64,000 nucleotides of DNA from CAWUKT01 sp963923035 (GTDB lineage Bacteria > Bacteroidota > Bacteroidia > J057 > JADKCL01). Shown here in pieces: positions 35,991-42,604 of this stretch. The stretch's first letter is position 1. The number at the start of each line of letters is the position of its first letter. The stretch lies in contig CAWUKT010000009.1 in assembly GCA_963923035.1 (NCBI GenBank), positions 62,001 to 126,000 on the forward strand, in the 5' to 3' direction. A program made the translations under genes and the position numbers. Under the pieces are notes generated by a model that worked only from the letters and a program-made list of their open reading frames with translations, made no database searches and had not been told where the DNA came from.

Positions 35991-36401
35991 TCAGGACGTC
36001 ACCTGAAGTGCGTCCAGTTTGGCCTGAAGATCAGCGGTTTGCAGAATCAAAAACTCTTGCATTCGTATGAGCTTGATCATGAACTGCTTAACCCGATATC
36101 CGGGCCGCAACATTTCGGCCGACGGAAATCCAGGAAGATGCTGATTTTCAAGGAGAAAGCTGGCCATATCCTGCAAGTCTTCCAATTGATCCGGATGAAT
36201 AATTTCCTTTTCAATATCTGCAATGAAAATATCCGAATTGTCGCCTTCGAGTTGAATCGCGACGGATCCGTTTTCCCGCAGAACGGCCAAATTTCCATCG
36301 TAACCATTTCCGCCAATATTCATTTCAGCCGGTTCGCCGGTGATTTGAACGGTTACATTTTCTTGAGCGTTTACGATTTGAATTACGTTTTCTTGCATCA
36401 T
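35991..36401 (-). CDS. small protein resembling the C-terminal tail of Bacteroidota tail-fibre-like proteins
   Basis: 136 residues, no signal peptide. The last 60 residues (LEDLQDMASFLLENQHLPGFPSAEMLRPGYRVKQFMIKLIRMQEFLILQTADLQ) match the ENKHLPGIPSA...L...LT..LI.Q pattern found at the end of many large tail-fibre or chaperone-domain proteins in this phylum. The N-terminal half (MNIGGNGYDGNLAVLRENGSVAIQLEGDNSDIFI) looks like the beta-strand GGNGxDG repeats that usually precede it. Here the module stands alone. Confidence 0.65.
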   Translation of the reverse strand: MMQENVIQIVNAQENVTVQITGEPAEMNIGGNGYDGNLAVLRENGSVAIQLEGDNSDIFIADIEKEIIHPDQLEDLQDMASFLLENQHLPGFPSAEMLRPGYRVKQFMIKLIRMQEFLILQTADLQAKLDALQVTS

Positions 36402-36702
36402 TTTAATTCAGATTACTTTTAAATGGTTAAAAAATAGCAATTGTATCTAGGTCTCAGAAAGCCGACGGCTCGCTGTGTTTGTTTAGGTTAGGTTTGCATT
36501 TTGGATGGAGAAAACAATGAATTGGGTGGGATTGAAATTGGTTTCATTGTTTTTCCCTCATCCTTCTATTATAAATATACGAAGGGGTTTTGACACCATC
36601 TGTCAAGGATGGAGGCCTTTTTAATACTTAATGAAAATAGTTTTCGATACAAAAAAACCGCCCATTCACATGGGCGGCCAACGCTTGAATAAAGGTATTC
36701 GT
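36402..36702. other. intergenic region, terminator only
   Basis: 301 bases, AT-rich. Contains the terminator of the gene that ends at 36703 (listed separately) and presumably the promoter of the small gene at 36401. No gene seen; the frame crossing into it from 37069 is a shadow. Confidence 0.5.
36651..36677 (-). terminator. terminator of the P[VL]Q[LR]-leader gene
   Basis: CCGCCCA / TGGGCGG stem with TTCACA loop and seven T on the minus strand. Confidence 0.85.
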
Positions 36703-38019
36703 TCAATCGGTCCAGGCGGCCTTGTTCTCGGCCCGCTGCCGACGAAGTGAGGCCACTGTTTCTTCCTGGGGGATGCCCAGTTGCCCCAACCGGGCAACGA
36801 AGTTCCTGCGGTGGGCGTCGCCCATCCCGGCAATCAGGTAACCGCCGTTGTTCGCCTCGACGACCCGGTTCCACATAACTTCTTCCCGGGCCGGGTTCAT
36901 GTCTTGAAGGTCCGCGCCGAGATTCCCCGCGAGGGTCTCTCCGGCAGCTTCGAGCCGGGCATTCCCGGATTCGTTCCCCAATTGCTGGATATAATCGGCT
37001 CCGTAGTAGTGGAACCGGACCGAGAACTCTTCCAAAATGGGCAGGTTGGCGAATTGGTTGGGCTCGCACAGCTCATAAATGCCCACCAGGTCGCTGGCAT
37101 CCTTGGCCTGCATGAATGCATCGAGGATGGCCTGGTGGGCCAGATAATACTCGACCACCTTGCGGGCCGATTTCATGTAGGGACTCTCCACGAAGGTTTC
37201 CTCCTGAAATGGAAACTGGGAAAGGTCCTGGGCGATGTGGATGGCCATGGAGTAATACAAGGCGATCCGATCGCCGATGGAGTAGGAGTCGGCATCCGAC
37301 CGTCCACTGTACCGCCGGCGGTCCGCCTCGGACATATTGGGGGGATCGGCCGCCATGAAACGGTTCCGGAACAAGGCGGTCCCGGTCATGGCCTTGATCA
37401 CGATATTTTCCAGGTGGGGATCAAACGCGGCCCGGTTGACAAAGGGGCCGGTGTCCAGGTTGGCCTCGATCTGTTGGGTGCGGGTCCGCGTCCCATTGCC
37501 CATCTGGGCGTTGGGGATGGCGGTGGTGTCTGTGAATTCGTGGTGGGGCTCGTACACAAAGCGGGACGTCCCAAAGGCGGCGATGACGTCCGGCACATTG
37601 CCGTCGGGGTTGTGGTGGCGCTCCCCGAGGACGGTCAGCCGATCGTTGGGGAGGCGGTACCAGTAGGTCTCGCCGGATTGGGTGCGCACATCACCGATGT
37701 TGTCGGTATTCCCGTTGGCGTAGTTCTCCAACTCCGCCACGTCATTGAAGATCCGCTTGACCTCGTCACCGATCAAATCCCGGACCGGGAACCGGTTTCC
37801 GATATTTTCCTTGGACCCGCCCACCTGGTACTCGTCCTCGGCGACCCGCGTGGAGCCACCATTGACGCGAACCTGGCGTTGAACGGGCTTGGAGTTGGGA
37901 GGGGGGAGTGAATTGCCGCCTCCCTGGGCGTCAAATGCGCTTCGTTGGAGTGGATGAGACGACGATGCTTCTTGCTTCTGGTTCTCAGAGCTCAGCTGAA
38001 GAGGGTTTGATTCAGACAT
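36703..38019 (-). CDS. P[VL]Q[LR]-leader protein with ChaN/EreA/TIKI-like C-terminal region (putative injection-system cargo)
   Basis: 438 residues from the ATG at 38019 (a TTG opens the frame at 38043). No signal peptide. The low-complexity leader contains three copies of a short motif: P6-LQLS, P23-LQRS and P45-VQRQ. The globular part has VLGERHHNP (G132-E-R-H-H) and, near the C-terminus, AGMGDAHRRNF (H403); a GExH...G(x)nH pairing is the pattern of the ChaN/EreA/TIKI metal-dependent hydrolase superfamily, but similarity is weak. The leader resembles those of DUF4157-type proteins linked to extracellular contractile injection systems. Single gene with its own terminator. Function not established. 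Confidence 0.6.
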   Translation of the reverse strand: MSESNPLQLSSENQKQEASSSHPLQRSAFDAQGGGNSLPPPNSKPVQRQVRVNGGSTRVAEDEYQVGGSKENIGNRFPVRDLIGDEVKRIFNDVAELENYANGNTDNIGDVRTQSGETYWYRLPNDRLTVLGERHHNPDGNVPDVIAAFGTSRFVYEPHHEFTDTTAIPNAQMGNGTRTRTQQIEANLDTGPFVNRAAFDPHLENIVIKAMTGTALFRNRFMAADPPNMSEADRRRYSGRSDADSYSIGDRIALYYSMAIHIAQDLSQFPFQEETFVESPYMKSARKVVEYYLAHQAILDAFMQAKDASDLVGIYELCEPNQFANLPILEEFSVRFHYYGADYIQQLGNESGNARLEAAGETLAGNLGADLQDMNPAREEVMWNRVVEANNGGYLIAGMGDAHRRNFVARLGQLGIPQEETVASLRRQRAENKAAWTD

Positions 38020-38148
38020 GATTTTGTTTGTAGTTCTTAACAATCAATATACTAATTAATTGGAACAAAGGAGATTAGGAATGAATTCTTTGAAAAGGAG
38101 AATTGTTTTGCCCTTTGAATTTCCACCGAAAATGTCTACCTCATACCT

Positions 38149-38670
38149 ATGAACCGATGTCTCGGAATCTTGCTGGCAATTTGTTTGCTGGGAACCTTGA
38201 ATGCACAAACACCGACCATGAAGCCCATTCCTGACGGCTGGAGCCATTTTGCATGGAATACCCCGAAGTCCCAAATTGAAGTCGAATTGCAAGAAAAAGG
38301 TTGGGTTGTTGAACCTGACTACGGAGACCCTTTTTACAGCACCATTACCCGGACCCAAAATGAGGGTTGGGACATCCGTTTGGAGTATGACGATGCCGCG
38401 GAATTGTGCCTGGTGACCATGACCCAAAGTTTCGACATTGTGAGTGGAGAGGAGGCCTATCAAGCGGCTAAATCTGCCCAGGTTGATTTGCAGGAAGAGC
38501 TGGGGGAAGCCCATCAAATTGTGCCGGGCTCTCATCCGGATGTATCACGTTGGATATGGGAAAGTGAGACAACCAGGGTACTGGCGACCTTTGACCTGGA
38601 GAGCAAGATCATCGACGAAATGGGGGCAGGGGCTTTCGAAATAGAAGTGGTCTATACCCGAATAGATTGA
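38149..38670 (+). CDS. secreted hypothetical protein
   Basis: 173 residues. Signal peptide NRCLGILLAICLLGTLNAQ; the mature part begins TPTMKPIPDGWSHFAWNTPKSQIEVELQEKGW, a layout typical of small periplasmic alpha/beta proteins in this phylum. No catalytic motif recognised. Monocistronic, divergent from the P[VL]Q[LR]-leader gene. Confidence 0.75.
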   Translation: MNRCLGILLAICLLGTLNAQTPTMKPIPDGWSHFAWNTPKSQIEVELQEKGWVVEPDYGDPFYSTITRTQNEGWDIRLEYDDAAELCLVTMTQSFDIVSGEEAYQAAKSAQVDLQEELGEAHQIVPGSHPDVSRWIWESETTRVLATFDLESKIIDEMGAGAFEIEVVYTRID

Positions 38671-38993
38671 GGTGCAATTGTTTTTGCCCTATTTCCTTTC
38701 AGGGGGCCAGACCCGATTGGAGCATTCCGACCTCGCTCCAGACACTCAAAACGACGGACGCGATGTTTATCTCCTTGCTTATCAACGTTTAACATGACTC
38801 GTGTGGATTTTTTTCGTTTTGAGTTGTCATTTTTTGCAACTATATTATTTCAAAGGTCGTAATAAGTGATGAACTACAAGCGGTTTACCCTAGCTACCGC
38901 GTACTGCTCTGAGACCATTTGAATAGACCTATGTAGGACGTTTTATGGCGAAGTTTCGTCATGGGTATTAAGATAACTGGAGGATCGAATATT
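38671..38993. other. intergenic region, nothing identified
   Basis: 323 bases with AT-rich stretches (around 38815-38860). I see no hairpin with a T-run, no RNA gene and no convincing small ORF; the upstream extension of the next gene's frame (to 38961) lacks support. Confidence 0.45.
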
Positions 38994-39572
38994 ATGGCAC
39001 ACGTATTAGTCGTAGGAGGAACTGGAATGCTCAGAAATGTGTCCCTTTTCCTCGCCGAACATGACAACATTGTTAGTGTAGTAGCCCGGAATGAAGATCG
39101 TCTCCGAACACTGATCGAAGACGCGAATGAACTGCCGGGTAAAATTAATCCCATTCAAGTCGATTATCGTCACACAGAGGACCTCTTGAAGGGCCTCCGC
39201 CAAGCAACAGTTGAGCACGGCCCCATCATTATGGTGGTCAATTGGATGAGTGCGGATGCCATGGAGGCTTCGGACATTGTCGCTGGAATGGTGAACAAGT
39301 ATTCTCCCATCTGTCGGTTTTTTCAGGTCATTGACAACCACGCCGGGATGGAAGAGGAATACGAACGCTTTTTCAGCCAGCCTTTCCCTGAGATGCCCCG
39401 GGTCCTGTACCGGACCATTACGTTGGGACTCAAGGTGGAGGAGGGAGGCATGCAACGCCTTCTCAATCCGAAGGAAGTATGTGATGGAATCATCGATGCG
39501 GTCCGCAACGACCGCCGGAATCACACTGTGGGAACTCCCGAGACTTCGGGCGTTCGAACACAATCGGCTTGA
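38994..39572 (+). CDS. SDR-like NAD(P)-binding Rossmann protein
   Basis: 192 residues from the ATG at 38994, which follows GGAGGA at about ten bases. VLVVGGTGMLRNVSLFLAEH is a Rossmann dinucleotide-binding start; the acidic or basic end of beta-2 reads VVARNEDRL, suggesting NADP. The Tyr-x-x-x-Lys catalytic pair of classical SDRs is not evident, so it may be an atypical short-chain dehydrogenase. Shorter than classical SDRs (about 250). Followed by a strong terminator. Confidence 0.75.
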   Translation: MAHVLVVGGTGMLRNVSLFLAEHDNIVSVVARNEDRLRTLIEDANELPGKINPIQVDYRHTEDLLKGLRQATVEHGPIIMVVNWMSADAMEASDIVAGMVNKYSPICRFFQVIDNHAGMEEEYERFFSQPFPEMPRVLYRTITLGLKVEEGGMQRLLNPKEVCDGIIDAVRNDRRNHTVGTPETSGVRTQSA

Positions 39573-39600
39573 TTGCCCTCTAATCAGGAAAAAAATATCA

Positions 39601-39626
39601 AGGCTTCCCCGCGGAAGCCTTTTTTT
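39601..39626 (+). terminator. terminator of the SDR-like gene
   Basis: AGGCTTCC / GGAAGCCT stem with CCGC loop and a run of seven T. Confidence 0.93.
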
Positions 39627-39664
39627 GTAACCATTTGCTTCCTGTCCGTTCTCCAGTAAAAGCC

Positions 39665-40396
39665 ATGTTGTACACTGGACTTTGCTGTCTCTTCTTTTTG
39701 CTTGTCCATCCCCAGACCCCAATTGACGATCCCCGCCAAAATCCTTATCTGGGCGCGGCTACTCCCGGTGACTATACCGAGATGAAGGCCAATATCCTCC
39801 ACGAGCAAGCCCGTCTCCAATGCGAGTTCGCCGCCGCCGGAACGGATGGCAAGGCAGAAATTCGTAACCAGGCCAGAACCTATGTTTTCAAGGAGTTGGA
39901 GGACAACCTGATTCCTTCCTGGTACGGCACAGAATGGGATTTCAATGGCATCAGCGAAACTCCCCGGGAAGGGCAGATTGCCTGTGGCTATTTTGTGTCG
40001 ACGCTCCTGAGGGATGCGGGATTCAAACTGGAGCGGTACCGACTGGCCCAGCAGGCGGCGCTGTACATCGTGCGCTCCCTGGCACCCGCGGAGGACCGTT
40101 TGGATTGGTCGGGCCTCAGTACGGTGGAGCTGGCGGAGAAGATGAAGGCCCAACGGTCCGGCTTCTATGTGGTGGGATTGGACAACCACGTCGGATTCCT
40201 GCTCTTGGATGCGCAAAAGGAATTGTGGTTCCTGCATTCGAGCTATGGCGATCCTGCGGTGGTGGTGCGGGAAAAAGCGGTTGAATCACCGGTATTGAGC
40301 TGGTCAAACCGGTTTGTGATGGGCTTTTTGGAGACAGATTGGTTGGTGGAAAAATGGCTGCGGGGAGAAAAAATCACTACCCAGAAACCCGGTTAG
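39665..40396 (+). CDS. secreted papain/NlpC-fold-like protein (putative cysteine hydrolase)
   Basis: 243 residues from the ATG at 39665 (a TTG at 39635 is in frame). Signal peptide LYTGLCCLFFLLVHPQ. REGQIACGYFVSTLLRDAGF (C107) and VGLDNHVGFLLLD (H175) followed by LWFLHSSYGD give a Cys-His pair in the order of the NlpC/P60-papain fold, so a peptidase or amidase role is plausible. Family not named with certainty. Its last codon region overlaps the convergent DUF1697 gene by four bases. Confidence 0.7.
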   Translation: MLYTGLCCLFFLLVHPQTPIDDPRQNPYLGAATPGDYTEMKANILHEQARLQCEFAAAGTDGKAEIRNQARTYVFKELEDNLIPSWYGTEWDFNGISETPREGQIACGYFVSTLLRDAGFKLERYRLAQQAALYIVRSLAPAEDRLDWSGLSTVELAEKMKAQRSGFYVVGLDNHVGFLLLDAQKELWFLHSSYGDPAVVVREKAVESPVLSWSNRFVMGFLETDWLVEKWLRGEKITTQKPG

Positions 40397-40935
40397 GCCT
40401 CCTGGCTCATCGCCAGGAGCTTACGGACCGTTTTCCAATTGCGATTTGTGGCGCGGGTCGCCCATTTCTTCTCGAACAGGCCGTGCTGGAGCTTCGTACG
40501 GGCCATGCCGTTCGGCAAGTACAGGTACACCGCCCGACCAATCAACTGAAATTGGTCGGGGAGGTACTTTTCCGGCGGGACCGCCGGAAGCAATTCGGCC
40601 GCGGGTGCCTCGCCCAGAACCGTCACCGACAAGCGGGCAATATTGGCCTCTTGCTCCGGAAGAAAGGGATTGCTCCGCTCAATTTCCGCCCATTCTTCCC
40701 CCGACAACACCATGACTTCCACTTCAAATCCCCATTTTTCCAGGATCAGTTCTTTTATCCTCACCTCCAAAGCAGGAGTCGAATCTCCGGACTGAAAGAC
40801 AATATTCCCACTCTGGATATAGGTTTGAACCTGCTGGAAGCCAGCGGCTCCAAGATGTTCCCGCAGGTCGGCCATTTTGATTTTGCGGTGTCCTCCGACA
40901 TTGATGCCGCGGAGGAGAGCGATCATGGTTTGCAT
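40393..40935 (-). CDS. DUF1697 family protein
   Basis: 180 residues. The opening IALLRGINVGGHRKIKMADLREHLGAAGFQQVQTYIQSGNIVFQS is the DUF1697 signature, and the C-terminus LPNGMARTKLQHGLFEKKWATRATNRNWKTVRKLLAM completes it. Cytoplasmic, function unknown. Convergent with the cysteine-hydrolase-like gene. Confidence 0.93.
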   Translation of the reverse strand: MQTMIALLRGINVGGHRKIKMADLREHLGAAGFQQVQTYIQSGNIVFQSGDSTPALEVRIKELILEKWGFEVEVMVLSGEEWAEIERSNPFLPEQEANIARLSVTVLGEAPAAELLPAVPPEKYLPDQFQLIGRAVYLYLPNGMARTKLQHGLFEKKWATRATNRNWKTVRKLLAMSQEA

Positions 40936-40999
40936 GGCGTAAAATAGAGAATATTGAATAAAGGGGATGAAAATGACGGGCCTTTTCTAAATTCAAGGT

Positions 41000-42598
41000 A
41001 TGAACATCCTCTTTCCCGGCCGTCACCACCTGTTGACCGATTTCCAATTCAAGTACCTGTATCGGATCGTCCAAAATGGGCTCCTGGAAGAACCGGATGT
41101 CAATGGCAAGCCCCTGGGCATCAGTCAGCCGGTCACCCGGATTGTATTTGCCACTACCTCCGCCAACCACGCCAATACCCGCCGCAATCCGGTGCCCTTT
41201 TACCTGCGGGCCATGGCCCTGCTTGATTTCCAACAGGAGCTGGAAGTCCCCGGATTCGTCTTTCCCATCGACGACGTTGGCTACCTCAAAGATTTTGCTT
41301 CCTATACCCTGAAGAAAATCCGCCACGAGAGCGAAGGCATGGTCGACCTGACCCCCCAGAATACCGTGGTGGCCTGTTCCTCGCCGGTCCTCAAGATGTA
41401 CGAGGACCTCGGATTCCGCATTCTACCCGTCGAGCTTGCGGATCGAAAGACCGAAGAATTGAGCACCCACAGTCCGTGGGACCTGGTGGAGATGATCGCC
41501 CAAACCGAGGGCGATTGGCTCCGCAACCGGGAAGTTTTCGACCATGTGCACCAGGCCAGCTACCTCATTTGGTCCCGTTACCGCCTGGGTCCGAAGGTGC
41601 AGCGCTTGTTTTCAGACAATATGCTCGGGGCCGATGGCGACCTCACCGAATCCCGCGATTACAACAGCTATGTCCGCCAAATGGACGAAATCGCCGAGCT
41701 CAAATTCAAGGAAACCCGCCCATTTATCCGGCCGGGCCGGATTGGCGACATCGGCTGCGCCGTCGGGACCTGGCTGGCCTACGTCAGCCACGACGAACGC
41801 TTTCGCGAATCCGATCTGATCGGCATTGAGATTGCCTTTCGCCTATACCGCATTTGCCTCCAACGCAAAGAAAACGGCGCTTTCGGCAACCCCAACATCT
41901 TCTTCGCCCAGAAAAATGCAGTGGCCGGACTCTGTTTCGAGCCCATGTCCATGCACACGATCCATACGTCCTCACTGACCCACGAAATCGAATCCTACGG
42001 CGGCCACGCCGACTTATTGGCCTTCATCCAGAACCGTTACGCCGAACTTGCGCCGGGCGGAGTGTGGATCAACCGGGACGTGCTGGGCCCCGACCGGCCC
42101 GATGAAGAAATTTGGTTGCGGCTCGAAGAGGGAGACGGGCGGAACTACGACTGGGAAACGCCAGTGCAGGAAGGAGAGGCTCTGGAAAGCTATCTAAATG
42201 GTCTCAGCACCCACGCCCGATTTTTGCGGTTTGCGCGTGATTTTCGGCGGGAAGAAGGCTACGATTTCCAGTTTGAATGGAAGGAGTACGAGAGCCAGCA
42301 ATACGCGGTATTGTCGCTGCGGGATGCGATGGAGTTCATTTCGAAAAAGGACTATACCGGCAATTGGCAGAGCGAAATGCACGAGATGTTCTGCTTTTGG
42401 AACTACGAGGATTGGATGGTCGCGCTCAAGGAGGCGGGCTTCCACATTGCGGCGGGCTCGTCCAAGTACACCAATCAATGGCTGGTGGACAACCGTTACC
42501 GGGGCAAAGCGGACCTATTTTTGATGGAAGAGGGGAAATTGAAGCCGCGCGAATATCCGGTGACCCACATGCTGATGGTCGCGGAGAAGCGCTTGTAA
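41000..42598 (+). CDS. two-domain protein: nucleotidylyltransferase-like N-terminus and SAM-dependent methyltransferase
   Basis: 532 residues. Residues about 1-150 (ILFPGRHHLLTDFQFKYL, RIVFATTSANHANTRRNPVPFYLRAMALLDF, FVFPIDDV) look like a HIGH-type nucleotidylyltransferase or adenylyltransferase fold, but the motif is only partly kept. A class I methyltransferase domain begins near residue 245 with RIGDIGCAVGTWLAYVS (SAM-binding glycine loop), then IGIEIAF and a LAPGGVWINRDVLGP post-strand. The C-terminal 150 residues are family-specific. Substrate unknown. Single gene, convergent with the TonB receptor. Confidence 0.75.
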   Translation: MNILFPGRHHLLTDFQFKYLYRIVQNGLLEEPDVNGKPLGISQPVTRIVFATTSANHANTRRNPVPFYLRAMALLDFQQELEVPGFVFPIDDVGYLKDFASYTLKKIRHESEGMVDLTPQNTVVACSSPVLKMYEDLGFRILPVELADRKTEELSTHSPWDLVEMIAQTEGDWLRNREVFDHVHQASYLIWSRYRLGPKVQRLFSDNMLGADGDLTESRDYNSYVRQMDEIAELKFKETRPFIRPGRIGDIGCAVGTWLAYVSHDERFRESDLIGIEIAFRLYRICLQRKENGAFGNPNIFFAQKNAVAGLCFEPMSMHTIHTSSLTHEIESYGGHADLLAFIQNRYAELAPGGVWINRDVLGPDRPDEEIWLRLEEGDGRNYDWETPVQEGEALESYLNGLSTHARFLRFARDFRREEGYDFQFEWKEYESQQYAVLSLRDAMEFISKKDYTGNWQSEMHEMFCFWNYEDWMVALKEAGFHIAAGSSKYTNQWLVDNRYRGKADLFLMEEGKLKPREYPVTHMLMVAEKRL

Positions 42599-42604
42599 GC
42601 AGCG

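Noticed and set aside
36781..37911. 376-codon plus-strand frame
   Set aside because: Gly/Val-rich shadow of the minus-strand P[VL]Q[LR]-leader gene.
35991..38019. A complete contractile injection system inside the window
   Set aside because: No sheath, tube, baseplate, spike or AAA+ ATPase genes are present nearby; only candidate cargo-like proteins are seen.
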